Shown: one piece after another, positions 50,740 through 59,828 of the stretch
Layout: every line of letters starts with the position of its first letter
Numbering within the stretch: the first letter of the stretch is position 1
Assembly (NCBI RefSeq): GCF_014650875.1
Contig: NZ_BMVU01000034.1
Span: 35,420-99,419, forward strand
Direction: 5' to 3'
DNA: 64,000 bases
Source: Streptomyces minutiscleroticus
GTDB taxonomy: Bacteria; Actinomycetota; Actinomycetes; Streptomycetales; Streptomycetaceae
Notes under the pieces: generated by a model
Seen by the model: the letters and a program-made list of their open reading frames with translations, nothing else
Databases searched by the model: none
Told to the model about the DNA's origin: nothing
Position numbers and translations under genes: made by a program

Positions 50740-51770
50740 GCGCACGCGCGGACGCCGCGGACGTCTCGGTCGTCGTCTGCGTCTACACCGAGGAGCGCTG
50801 GGAGGACATCCTCGCGGCGGTCGCCTCGGTGCGGGCGCAGTCCCGGCCGGCCCTGGAGACCCTGCTGGTCGTCGACCACAACGAGGCCCTCCTCGACCGG
50901 CTCGCCCGGGAGTACGCGGGGGCGGAGGGGGTGCGGGTGCTCGCCAACGCGGGCCCCCGCGGCCTGTCCGCGGGCCGCAACACCGGGATCGCGGCCGCGC
51001 GCGGGGAGGTCGTCGCGTTCCTCGACGACGACGCGGTGGCCGAGCGGGACTGGCTGCTGCGCTTCCGCGAGGCGTACGAGGACCCGCGGGTGATGGCGGT
51101 GGGCGGCCGGACCGAGCCCGTGTGGGCCTCGGGCCGCCGCCCGGCCTGGTTCCCCGAGGAGTTCGACTGGGTGGTGGGCTGCACCTACCGGGGGCTGCCG
51201 CCCGGCCGGGTCCGGGTGCGCAACGTGCTGGGCGGCAACGCCTCCTTCCGCCGGTCCGCCTTCGACGCCGCCGGCGGGTTCGCCACCGGCATCGGGCGCG
51301 ACGGCGGCAGGCGGCCGCTGGGCGGCGAGGAGACCGAGCTGTGCATCCGGCTGACCCGGGCCAGACCGGACGCGGTGCTGCTGATCGACGACCGCGCGGT
51401 GATCCACCACCGGGTGCCGGGGGCGCGCGAGCGCTTCGGGTACTTCCGCACCCGCGCGTACGCCGAGGGGCTGTCGAAGGCGCTGGTGGCCCGCAGTGTC
51501 GGCGCCGCGGCGGGGCTCTCCTCGGAGCGGCGGTACGCGACCCGGGTGCTGCCCGCCGGGGTGGCCCGCGGACTGCGGGACGCGCTGCTGGCGCGGCCCG
51601 GCGGCGCGGGCCGCGCGGGCGCGATCGTCGCCGGGGTGCTCGCGGCGGCCGGCGGCTACGCGGTCGGCGCCGTCCGGGCCCGCCGGAGCGGCGCCGCGTT
51701 CCGCGTGCCGGTGATCGGGGCGGTCCGCGAGGACGCCGGGGACGACGACGACAAGGAGGCGGCGGCATGA
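50736..51770 (+). CDS. GT2 glycosyltransferase with TTG start
   Basis: A 344-residue family 2 glycosyltransferase. VSVVVCVYTEERWEDILAAVASVRAQ, GLSAGRNTGIAAARGEVVAFLDDDAVAERDWL (DDD metal site) and the acceptor-side LGGNASFRRSAFDAAGGFATGIG...GGEETELCIRL are standard. A membrane-proximal C-terminus (AGAIVAGVLAAAGGYAVGAV) may anchor it. The TTG at 50736 overlaps the upstream TGA and has GGAGAGG five bases before it; no ATG or GTG fits as well. The stop overlaps the deacetylase start. Confidence 0.87.
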   Translation: MSARADAADVSVVVCVYTEERWEDILAAVASVRAQSRPALETLLVVDHNEALLDRLAREYAGAEGVRVLANAGPRGLSAGRNTGIAAARGEVVAFLDDDAVAERDWLLRFREAYEDPRVMAVGGRTEPVWASGRRPAWFPEEFDWVVGCTYRGLPPGRVRVRNVLGGNASFRRSAFDAAGGFATGIGRDGGRRPLGGEETELCIRLTRARPDAVLLIDDRAVIHHRVPGARERFGYFRTRAYAEGLSKALVARSVGAAAGLSSERRYATRVLPAGVARGLRDALLARPGGAGRAGAIVAGVLAAAGGYAVGAVRARRSGAAFRVPVIGAVREDAGDDDDKEAAA

Positions 51771-52567
51771 GCGACGCGGCCGTGCCGGTCCTCATGTACC
51801 ACTCGGTCGCGCCCGCGCCCAACGACGCGACCCGCGCGCTGTCCGTGGCCCCGGAGGCGTTCGCCGAGCAGATGGCCCTGCTCGGCGACCGCGGCTTCAC
51901 GCCGGTGACCACGGCCCGGCTCGCCGGGCACTGGCGCGACGGGCTCCCGCTGCCGCCGCGCCCGGTCCTGATCACCTTCGACGACGGCTACGAGGGCGTG
52001 CACCGGTACGCGCTGCCCGTGCTCGCCGAGCACGGCTTCGCGGCCACCCTGTTCGTCTCCACCGGCTGGCTGCGCGGCCCGCACGACACCGGGGGCGGCC
52101 TGGACACCATGCTGGACTGGGACCAGGTGCGCGAGCTGGCCGCCGCGGGCGTCGAGATCGGCGGCCACAGCCACACGCACCCGGAGCTGGACCGGCTCAC
52201 CGACGACGCGCTCCGGCACGAGCTGGCGCTCTGCACGGAGATCGTCGCCGGCGAACTGGGGTCACGGCCCGTGTCGTTCGCGTACCCCTACGGCTACTCC
52301 AGCCGCCGGGTGCGCCGGGCGGTGCGGGCGGCGGGCTACGGCCAGGCGCTCGCCGTCGGCAACGGCCTGGCCCGCCGCCGCCAGGGGCCGTACGCGCTGC
52401 GCCGGGTCACCGTGCGCCGCACGACCGGTGCCGAGGAGTTCGCGCGGCTGGCCGAGGGCCGCGCGCTCGCCCGCACCTTCGCCGGGGACCGCGCCCTGAC
52501 CAAGGGGTACGCCGTGGTCCGCAGAGCACGCCAGCTTCGCCGGAAGGCCGTCCGTACCCGTGTCTGA
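51767..52567 (+). CDS. Polysaccharide deacetylase (NodB fold, CE4)
   Basis: A 266-residue CE4 esterase-like protein. The first motif is TFDDGYEG (Asp72/Asp73, catalytic base and metal ligand). The second is H134-S-H-T-H138 (metal histidines). The opening VPVLMYHSVAP is that of cytoplasmic or surface deacetylases in exopolysaccharide loci. No signal peptide is evident. It removes N-acetyl groups, probably from an amino-sugar in the product of this locus. Starts are coupled on both sides (ATGA overlap upstream, eight-base overlap downstream). Confidence 0.88.
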   Translation: MSDAAVPVLMYHSVAPAPNDATRALSVAPEAFAEQMALLGDRGFTPVTTARLAGHWRDGLPLPPRPVLITFDDGYEGVHRYALPVLAEHGFAATLFVSTGWLRGPHDTGGGLDTMLDWDQVRELAAAGVEIGGHSHTHPELDRLTDDALRHELALCTEIVAGELGSRPVSFAYPYGYSSRRVRRAVRAAGYGQALAVGNGLARRRQGPYALRRVTVRRTTGAEEFARLAEGRALARTFAGDRALTKGYAVVRRARQLRRKAVRTRV

Positions 52568-55500
52568 CACGACCACAGCCCAGGCCGACACGTCCCCGAC
52601 CGAGGCGCCCGGGAGGCCGCCCGGCCGCCGGCTGCGCCTGCCCGGAAGGGGCGGCGGCAGCCAGCTGTTCCGCAACGCCTACGCGCTGATGCTCAACACC
52701 GGGATATCGGCCGTGCTGGGGCTCGGGTTCTGGCTGGCCGCGGCCCGCTACTACAGCGAGTCGGCGGTCGGCCAGGGCTCCGCCGCGATCGCCGCGATGA
52801 AGCTCCTGGCGGGCCTCACCGCGGTGACGCTCACCGGCGCCCTGGCCCGCTTCATCCCGGTCGCGGGCCGCTCCACCGGGCGCCTCGTCCTCCGTACGTA
52901 CCTGGGCAGTTCGGTGGTCGTCGCGTCCGCCGCGGTGGTCTTCCTGCTGACCCTGAACGTGTGGGGGCCGTCGTACCGGTTCCTGCACGGGCCGGTCAAC
53001 GGCCTCGGCTTCATCCTCGCCGTGGTCGCCTGGTCGCTGCTGACGCTGCAGGACGGGGTGCTGACCGGGCTGCGCAGCGCGCTGTGGGTGCCGGTCGGCA
53101 ACACGGTGTTCTCGGCGGTGAAGCTGGCGCTGCTGGTGGCGTTCGCCGCGGCGATCCCGACGAGCGGCGTCTTCGTGTCGTGGGTCGCGGCCATAGGGGT
53201 CTCCGTGCTGCCGCTGGGCTGGCTGGTGTTCCGGCGCCTGGTCCCCCGGCACGTCGCGGCCACCGCGGACCACGCCGACCCGCCGAGCACGCGGGAGATG
53301 GGGCGCTTCCTCGCGGGCGACTACACGGGCTCGCTGTTCTCGCTCGCCGTGGTCTACCTGGTGCCGGTGATCGTCGCCTCGCAGGTCGGCTCCGCCGACA
53401 ACGCGTACTTCTACATCACCACCACGATCGGCGGCACGGTCAACCTGCTGGCCGTCAACATGGGCGCCTCGCTCACCGTCGAGGGCTCGCACGACCCGGC
53501 GCGGCTGGCCGCCAACACCCGGGCCGCGCTGCGCCGGATGGCACGCATCATGCTGCCGGTGTCCGCGGTGCTCTTCGCGGGGGCGCCGCTGATCCTGCGC
53601 GTCTTCGGCGAGGGGTACGCGGAGGCGGCCACGCCGCTGCTGCGCTGGCTCGCGGTCGGCGCGGTGCTGCGGGTCGTCATGGAGACGTACTTCGCGGTGC
53701 TGCGCGCGCAGAGCCGCACCGCCGGACTCGCCTGGCTGCAGGGCCTGCTGTGCGCGCTGGTGCTCGGGCTGACCCTGCTCCTGCTGCCGAGGACGGGCCT
53801 GACGGGGGCGGGCATCGCGGAGGTCGCCAGCCTCGCGGTGATCGTGGCGGTCGCCGCGCCCCGGCTCCGCCGGGTCCTGCGCGCCGCGCCGTCCGGGCCG
53901 GTGCCCGAGGACGCGGCGCCCGACGGCGACCTGGCGGACCTCCCCCGCACGGCGCCGGCGTCCGCGTCCGCGCCGGAGCCCGGGCCGGCCGGGACCCGCG
54001 GCGGACGGCAGGGGCCCGCCCGGGCGCCGGACACCGACACCGTGGCCCTGGGCGTGCGCGTCGACTTCGAGCACCCGGAGTTCCGGCCGGACGTGCGGCC
54101 GGGGCCGGGCACCCCGCCCACGGGCACCCCGGCGGCGCACCGCCCGGAGCACCGGCCGACCTGGGCGCGGGGCGCGCCGCCCGACCGGGGCGAGGCGCGC
54201 TCCGGCCCGCTGGAGCCGCTGGGCCTGCCGGTCGAGGAGCGCGAGCCGGGCTCGGAGGCCTCGCTCGGACCGGCGGAGGCGGCACGGCTGTGGGAGGTCG
54301 ACGCCCCGTTCGACGCCGACGAGGCGCTGTCCGCAGGGGCCGGGGGCACCCGGCCGGCTCCCGGGACCGGGACCGGGCCGGGCACCGCCGCGCGGCCCGC
54401 GGGCGGGGCGGACGGGACGACGGGCACGGACGCGGAGGGTTCGCCGGGACGCGCGCGCCGGGTCCCCGCGGGGTCCCAGCCGCCGCCGTCCCCGCGCGGG
54501 CGGCCGCGGCCGACGCGGGCCGGGCTCGTCCTCGGCTGCCTGCTGACGGCCGCGCTGGTGCTGTACTGGGTGCCCGTCCTCGGGCTCGGCGAGGCCGACC
54601 TCGACCGGATGAGCGGCCTCGGCCTCGTCTCCGTGCTGCCGCCGCCGACGCTCGCCGGGGCCGCGCTGCTGGTCACGGTGTTCGCCTCGCTGCTGTGGCT
54701 GCGCCGCGAGCACCGGGCCCTGCTCCTGGCGGCGCTGCTCGCCACCGTCGTCTCGCTGCACGCGCTGCCCGCGGTGGTCGAGACGGAGCCGCGGTTCGCG
54801 ACGGCCTGGCAGCACCTGGGGTTCCTCGACCACATCGGCCGGACCGGCACGGCCGTGCCCGACCTGGACGCCCGCTGGAGCTGGCCGGGCTTCTTCGCCG
54901 CCGCCGCGTTCGCCGCCCGGGCCTGCGGGCTGAGCGACCTCACCGAGGTCGTCCGCTGGTGGCCGACGGCCCTGCAACTGCTGTTCCTGCCGCCGATGTT
55001 CCTGCTCGCGCGCTCGATGCGGGCGGGCTGGCGGGCCCGCTGGACCGGTGTGTGGATCTTCGTGCTCGGCGGCTGGGTCGGCCAGGACTACTTCTCCCCG
55101 CAGGGCTTCACGTACCTGCTCTACCTCGTCTTCGTGGCGATCCTGCTGGTGTGGTTCCGGGCGCCGCGCGTGCTGTGGGCCGGGCGGCGGCCGGGCGAGG
55201 CGGAGGTGGAGCCCACCGACCGGTGGCAGCGCGCGGTCCTGCTGCTGGTGCTGGTCGGCCTGTTCCTGGCGGTCGTCCCGGCGCACCAGCTCACGCCGTT
55301 CGTGATGCTGGGCGTGGTCACCGCGCTGGTGGTGACCGGCCGCTGCGAGCTGCGCGGCCTGCCCGTGCTGTGCGCGGTGGTCGTCGCCGTGTGGCTGGGC
55401 TTCATGGCCGAGCCCTACTGGTCGGGCCACTTCGACGAACTGTTCGGCGGGATCGGGGGCGTCGGCGGCAACGTGTCGTCGTCGGTGTCGGGCCGCATCC

Positions 55501-56519
55501 AGGACGGCAGCTCCGCGCACAAGCTGGTGCTGTACACACGGGTGGCGCTGGCCGGCACGGTGCTGGCGCTCGCCTGCCTCGGCTGGTGGCGGCGGTGGGA
55601 CCACAAGTACCGCGAGCGCTCGCTGCTCGTCCTCGCCTTCGTGCCGTTCATGGGCTTCGGCATGCAGTCGTACGGCGGCGAGATGGCGTTGCGCGTGTTC
55701 ATGTTCGCGCTGCCGGGCGCCGCGCTGCTGGCCGGGCTCGCGCTCTTCCCGCGCACCGGCGCCACCGCCGAGGAGCGCGAGCGGGACCGGGTGAGCCTCG
55801 CGCCGCTCGCCGCGCTGCTGGCGGGCCTGGTGCTGGTCGGCGGCTTCCTGGTGGCCCGCTGGGGCAACGAGCCGTTCGAGCGGGTCAGGCCCGGCGAGGT
55901 CGCGGCCATGGAGTACGTCTACGCGCACGACGACCCGACCGTGCGGCTGCTGTGGCTGAGCGACGACCCGGTCGACGACGTCACGCCGTCGCTGCCGTGG
56001 GGCGCGCGGGACATGGAGCGGGTGCAGTACGTGCCGACGCTCGCGCCGAGCGACCCGGTGCTGGTGTCGGGTCTGGTCAAGGCGTTGCGGCAGGCGGGTC
56101 CGAACTCCTACCTCATGGTCAACCGCAGCCAGGTGGTCTACCTCCGGCTGGACGCGGGCTACTCGGCGACCTGGGAGACGCGGCTCGTGCGCCACCTCGA
56201 CGACCGTCCCGAGCTGCGGAAGACCTTCGTCAACGACGACGTGACCCTCTACACGCTGAGCGAGCGGCCGGCGGGGAAGGTGCCGCAGGCGGACCCGGGG
56301 CCGCCCGGACCGCAGGTGACCTGGACGCCGTGGTCGGTGGCGGGCGCCCTCGCGGCGGCCGCCCTGATCGTGCTGCTCACCGTCCGGGAGGTGCTGCGGG
56401 TGGCGGCGCGGCCGAGCGCGGCCCTGCTGCGGCGGCTGCAGAGCGGCTTCTGGTTCTCGCTGCCGCTGCTGGCCGTGCTGCTGGCGTCGCTGGTGCAGCG
56501 GTTCCTGACGATGGCGTGA
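52560..56519 (+). CDS. Flippase / GT-C-like membrane enzyme fusion
   Basis: A 1,319-residue protein. Residues ~35-435 form a Wzx/MATE-type flippase with about twelve helices (NAYALMLNTGISAVLGLGFWLAAARYYS, GDYTGSLFSLAVVYLVPVIVASQVGSADNAYFY). Residues ~440-655 are a disordered Pro/Gly/Ala/Asp/Glu linker. Residues ~656-1319 have around twelve further helices and large loops (WSWPGFFAAAAF, LGGWVGQDYFSPQGFTYLLYLVF, MGFGMQSYGGEMALRVFMFALPG) resembling GT-C glycosyltransferase or polymerase proteins. GTG 52560 overlaps the deacetylase. The single chain appears to couple export with lipid-linked sugar transfer or polymerisation. Confidence 0.82.
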   Translation: MSDTTTAQADTSPTEAPGRPPGRRLRLPGRGGGSQLFRNAYALMLNTGISAVLGLGFWLAAARYYSESAVGQGSAAIAAMKLLAGLTAVTLTGALARFIPVAGRSTGRLVLRTYLGSSVVVASAAVVFLLTLNVWGPSYRFLHGPVNGLGFILAVVAWSLLTLQDGVLTGLRSALWVPVGNTVFSAVKLALLVAFAAAIPTSGVFVSWVAAIGVSVLPLGWLVFRRLVPRHVAATADHADPPSTREMGRFLAGDYTGSLFSLAVVYLVPVIVASQVGSADNAYFYITTTIGGTVNLLAVNMGASLTVEGSHDPARLAANTRAALRRMARIMLPVSAVLFAGAPLILRVFGEGYAEAATPLLRWLAVGAVLRVVMETYFAVLRAQSRTAGLAWLQGLLCALVLGLTLLLLPRTGLTGAGIAEVASLAVIVAVAAPRLRRVLRAAPSGPVPEDAAPDGDLADLPRTAPASASAPEPGPAGTRGGRQGPARAPDTDTVALGVRVDFEHPEFRPDVRPGPGTPPTGTPAAHRPEHRPTWARGAPPDRGEARSGPLEPLGLPVEEREPGSEASLGPAEAARLWEVDAPFDADEALSAGAGGTRPAPGTGTGPGTAARPAGGADGTTGTDAEGSPGRARRVPAGSQPPPSPRGRPRPTRAGLVLGCLLTAALVLYWVPVLGLGEADLDRMSGLGLVSVLPPPTLAGAALLVTVFASLLWLRREHRALLLAALLATVVSLHALPAVVETEPRFATAWQHLGFLDHIGRTGTAVPDLDARWSWPGFFAAAAFAARACGLSDLTEVVRWWPTALQLLFLPPMFLLARSMRAGWRARWTGVWIFVLGGWVGQDYFSPQGFTYLLYLVFVAILLVWFRAPRVLWAGRRPGEAEVEPTDRWQRAVLLLVLVGLFLAVVPAHQLTPFVMLGVVTALVVTGRCELRGLPVLCAVVVAVWLGFMAEPYWSGHFDELFGGIGGVGGNVSSSVSGRIQDGSSAHKLVLYTRVALAGTVLALACLGWWRRWDHKYRERSLLVLAFVPFMGFGMQSYGGEMALRVFMFALPGAALLAGLALFPRTGATAEERERDRVSLAPLAALLAGLVLVGGFLVARWGNEPFERVRPGEVAAMEYVYAHDDPTVRLLWLSDDPVDDVTPSLPWGARDMERVQYVPTLAPSDPVLVSGLVKALRQAGPNSYLMVNRSQVVYLRLDAGYSATWETRLVRHLDDRPELRKTFVNDDVTLYTLSERPAGKVPQADPGPPGPQVTWTPWSVAGALAAAALIVLLTVREVLRVAARPSAALLRRLQSGFWFSLPLLAVLLASLVQRFLTMA

Positions 56520-56555
56520 GGGGGGACCCGCCGGGGGCGTACGGGGCGGGGCGGC

Positions 56556-57974
56556 TCAGCGGTCGAGCCACTTCACCCCGTACGCGTCCAGGTCGAAGCG
56601 GCGGCCGTCGACCTCGGCGCTGATCCGCCGGTCCAGGGTGTTCACCACCAGGACCGCCCCGTCGTCGGCGAGGACCCGCACGTTCGGCACGTCGTCGGCG
56701 GCGACCTTCACCTTCTCGTACCGGGTGCCGGGCGGGAACTCCGCGGCGAAGCGGGACAGCAGGCCGTACATCGGCAGCGCCCGGCCGCCGTCCGCGGTGT
56801 CGGTCGTCGTCCACAGGCAGCCCGCGCAGGCGCCGCCCGTCTCCTTGCCCGGGTTCCAGTAGAAGGCGGACGTGGTGCCGCCGCGGGCCATCGCGATCAG
56901 CCCGGCGGCCTGCACGGCGACCCGGCGGGTCTCCGACCAGCCGGTGCGTTCGTCGTCGGCGCCGGCCGGCTCCACGTAGTACTCCGCCCACCACAGCGGC
57001 AGGCCGCCGGACCGCTCGCGCACCCAGCGGCTGACGGCGGTGAACTTGTCGGTGGCCGCGAACTCGTCCGGCAGCAGGTCGTCGTCCTTGGTGTAGCTGG
57101 ACCCGTCGACCACCACGAAGTCGGCACCGGCCTTGTGCTCGTTCCAGTACCGGAACGCGTCGAGGACGCGCTCGTCCACCGCGCCCCAGCGGCCCCTGAG
57201 GGTGGTCGAGGCGTCGGCCTTCTGCCGCGGGTCGACGCTGTCCATGACGAGGTACGGCCCGCCGACCATGATGTCCTCGTCCACCTTCTTCAGCGCCCTG
57301 TAGACCCGGTTGTACAGCTCGGTGTAGCCCTCGTGGTCCCAGCGGCCCTCGTCGTCGTTCCAGAAGCCCTTGAACTCGTTCCAGACGATGAAGTGCCGTA
57401 CGTCGGGATAGCGCCTGGCGACCGTCGCGGCGAGGTCGGCGAAGTCCTGGTAGTGGGCGCGGTCCGGGGCGGTCTCCAGCGCCCCCTGGCTCCAGTCGGT
57501 GCGGTCCACGCCCGACGCGCCGCCCTTCATCCAGTCCGGCGCGCAGCACAGCGTGACGACCGGGGTGCCGCCGCTCGCGCGGACGAAGTCGATCCGGCGG
57601 TCCATGTCGTCGAAGTCGTACCGCCCCTTCACCGGCTCGGGATTGCCCGCGCCCCAGCCCATGATGTGCTGGATCTGCGGCAGGGGCCGCTCCGCCAGCT
57701 CGCGCTCCACGCGCCGCACGGCCGCGCCGCTGCCCTCGTCCACGCTGAACTGGGTGTGCGTGAAGCCCCAGCCGACCTCGGGCCGCGCGTCCCCCGGGTC
57801 GGAGGGCGTGCCGTGCACCTTGTCCCCGTCGGGCGTCGTGCCGGACGTGTCGCCGCCGTCGCCGGGCAGCGTGTACACCAGCGTCAGCACCAGGGCCAGT
57901 ACCGCCAGAACGACCCCCGCCAGCGCGGTGAGCTGCCAACGCCGCGCCCCCGAATACCACCCGTGACGTCCCAT
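56556..57974 (-). CDS. Membrane-anchored GH39-like glycosidase
   Basis: A 472-residue surface enzyme. One N-terminal helix (about 14-36) anchors it, followed by a low-complexity Asp/Gly stalk and a TIM-barrel glycosidase domain. The likely acid/base is Glu200 in VWNEFKGFW (the N-E pair of clan GH-A). The likely nucleophile is Glu331 in LPLWWAEYYV. It resembles GH39/xylosidase-like proteins found in polysaccharide loci. It faces the fused flippase gene and probably trims or releases the same polymer. The start is ATG 57974. Confidence 0.82.
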   Translation of the reverse strand: MGRHGWYSGARRWQLTALAGVVLAVLALVLTLVYTLPGDGGDTSGTTPDGDKVHGTPSDPGDARPEVGWGFTHTQFSVDEGSGAAVRRVERELAERPLPQIQHIMGWGAGNPEPVKGRYDFDDMDRRIDFVRASGGTPVVTLCCAPDWMKGGASGVDRTDWSQGALETAPDRAHYQDFADLAATVARRYPDVRHFIVWNEFKGFWNDDEGRWDHEGYTELYNRVYRALKKVDEDIMVGGPYLVMDSVDPRQKADASTTLRGRWGAVDERVLDAFRYWNEHKAGADFVVVDGSSYTKDDDLLPDEFAATDKFTAVSRWVRERSGGLPLWWAEYYVEPAGADDERTGWSETRRVAVQAAGLIAMARGGTTSAFYWNPGKETGGACAGCLWTTTDTADGGRALPMYGLLSRFAAEFPPGTRYEKVKVAADDVPNVRVLADDGAVLVVNTLDRRISAEVDGRRFDLDAYGVKWLDR

Positions 57975-58173
57975 CAAGGGCCACAGTAACGGCGGCCGTC
58001 GCCGCCGGGACAGGCCCCGTGCGCCCACGTTGCGGGCACCGGGCCGGCGTACGGCCGCGCCCCGGGAGGCGGGGGGCGCGCCGCCGGCGGGCACCGGGGC
58101 GCGGGGGCGGTGCCCGGGGCGTACGGCGCGGAAACCGGGTGCACGCCGGGGCCGAGTGGCGGATCATGGCGGC

Positions 58174-59268
58174 ATGTCTGCGAACCCACACGACGCTCTG
58201 CCGATCCGGCTCAACGTCGACGACAGCGACTCGCCGTCCGACGTCGTCGACGCGCTGTTCCTCGGCCGCTTCGCGACGGGCGAGCAGCCGCACGCGCACG
58301 CGGCCAACATCGACCGGGTGCGGTCGGGGGCCACGCTGCTGCCGCCGGGCGCCCGCGTGCTGCGCTCCGCCCGCGACGACGACCGCAGCGCGACGCTCGC
58401 CGAGGGCGACGGCTGGACCCTGCTGGTCTCGCGGTGGAACCGCGGGGCGGACGTCACGGTCACGGCGACCACCGCCGAACTGGCCGAGCGGGTGCTGAAG
58501 CAGGCCACGGACGGCGCGGCGGACGAGCCCGAACCCCAGCCGGAGAACGTGACGATGGGCTTCTGGTACGTGTCGCCGCGGCGCGGACCGCACCGGACGA
58601 CCCGGCAGATCTCGGCGGGCACGTGGGAGGAGGTGCGGCCCAACTACACGGCGCCGGTGGCCGACGCGATGGACCGGCTGATGAAGACCACGCCGGAGGA
58701 CATCGCGGGACGGCTGCTGCTCCTGCACGGCCCGCCCGGGACGGGCAAGACGTCCGCGCTGCGCACGCTGGCCCGCTCCTGGCGCGACTGGTGCCAGGTG
58801 GACTGCGTCCTCGACCCCGAGCGGCTCTTCTCCGACGTCGGCTATCTGATGGACATCGCGATCGGCGAGGACGACGGCGCGGGCAAGGGCCGCTGGCGGC
58901 TGCTCCTGCTGGAGGACTGCGACGAGCTGATCCGCGGCGAGGCCAAGCACACGGCGGGCCAGGCCCTGTCCCGGCTGCTGAACCTCACGGACGGCCTGCT
59001 CGGCCAGGGCCGGAACGTGCTCGTGGGCGTCACCACGAACGAGGACCTGGAGCGCCTGCACCCGGCCGTCGTCCGCCCCGGCCGCTGCCTGGCCCGCATC
59101 GAGGTCGGCCCCCTCACCCGCGCCGAGGCCGTGTCGTGGCTGGGCACGGAGGAGGGAGTGGGCCGCGAGGGCGCGACCCTGGCGGAGCTGTACGCGCTGC
59201 GCCGCGGGACGTCACCGGCGTCGGTACCGGGCCAGCGGGGGGACGCGGAGGCGGGGTTGTACCTGTAG
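58174..59268 (+). CDS. DUF5925 AAA-type ATPase
   Basis: A 364-residue protein. The N-terminal domain (1-150, LPIRLNVDDSDSPSDVVDALFLGRFATGEQPH) is of the DUF5925 type. The AAA core has Walker A GPPGTGKT (about 186-193), Walker B LLLLEDCDE (about 243-251), a sensor segment GVTTNEDLERLHPAVVRPGR (arginine finger region), and a lid. A cytoplasmic remodelling ATPase of unknown client is likely. ATG 58174 is used. It is a single gene between two opposing units. Confidence 0.85.
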   Translation: MSANPHDALPIRLNVDDSDSPSDVVDALFLGRFATGEQPHAHAANIDRVRSGATLLPPGARVLRSARDDDRSATLAEGDGWTLLVSRWNRGADVTVTATTAELAERVLKQATDGAADEPEPQPENVTMGFWYVSPRRGPHRTTRQISAGTWEEVRPNYTAPVADAMDRLMKTTPEDIAGRLLLLHGPPGTGKTSALRTLARSWRDWCQVDCVLDPERLFSDVGYLMDIAIGEDDGAGKGRWRLLLLEDCDELIRGEAKHTAGQALSRLLNLTDGLLGQGRNVLVGVTTNEDLERLHPAVVRPGRCLARIEVGPLTRAEAVSWLGTEEGVGREGATLAELYALRRGTSPASVPGQRGDAEAGLYL

Positions 59269-59273
59269 CGGAG

Positions 59274-59362
59274 GCGGGGCCGTACCGGTAGGGAGTGAGC
59301 GCGGGACCGTACCGGCGGGAGCGGGCGCGGGGCCGTACCGGCGAACGCGGACGCGGGGCCGT
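59274..59362 (+). repeat. Four tandem ~26-bp repeats
   Basis: GCGGGGCCGTACCGG (or GCGGGACCGTACCGG) recurs at 59274, 59301 and 59327, with a partial copy at 59353. The array fills the space between the convergent ATPase and GntR genes. Confidence 0.8.
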
Positions 59363-59376
59363 CGCCCGCCGCCGCG

Positions 59377-59757
59377 TCAGTCCGCCGCCCCGTACGCGGC
59401 GCGCAGCGCGTCCCGCACCGCCGCGAGGGCGGCGTCCTCGGTGAGACCGAGGCGCCGCACCCGCTCCGCGAACGCCTGCGCCGCGGCCGCGGCCTCCCGG
59501 TCGGCGGCCGCGCCGGCGGCGGCGACGAACGTGCCGTTGCGGCCCCGCGTCTCGATCACACCGTCCGACTCCAGCGCCCGGTACGCCTTGGCGACCGTGT
59601 TGGCCGCGAGACCGAGCGACACGGCCAGTCCCCGCACGGTCGGCATCCGGTACCCCACCGGCAGCACCCCGGCCCTGGCCTGCTCGGAGATCTGCGCGCG
59701 CAGCTGTTCGTAGGGCGCGACCCCGGAGCCCACATCGAATTCGATCTTCAACGTCAC
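59377..59757 (-). CDS. YtrA-type GntR regulator
   Basis: A 126-residue regulator: the GntR winged helix (YEQLRAQISEQARAGVLPVGYRMPTVRGLAVSLGLAANTVAKAYRALESDGVIETRGRNGTFV) and only a short helical tail, the YtrA subfamily layout. Such proteins usually control an adjacent transporter or membrane gene. Here the divergent neighbour is a GNAT gene across 71 bp. GTG 59757 lacks a clear ribosome-binding site and may be leaderless; the frame is open 13 codons further. Confidence 0.85.
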   Translation of the reverse strand: MTLKIEFDVGSGVAPYEQLRAQISEQARAGVLPVGYRMPTVRGLAVSLGLAANTVAKAYRALESDGVIETRGRNGTFVAAAGAAADREAAAAAQAFAERVRRLGLTEDAALAAVRDALRAAYGAAD

Positions 59758-59828
59758 GGCATGATTGTCCCGCACATGCGAAAAATTGAGAGGCAAACGG
59801 GGGCACCGCCCGCGTAGCGTGCGGCCCC

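Noticed and set aside
52407..56195. A 1,262-codon minus-strand open frame opposite the flippase fusion
   Set aside because: The translation is low-complexity (Gln/Arg/His-rich) with no membrane or enzyme motifs; the plus strand encodes the recognisable protein.
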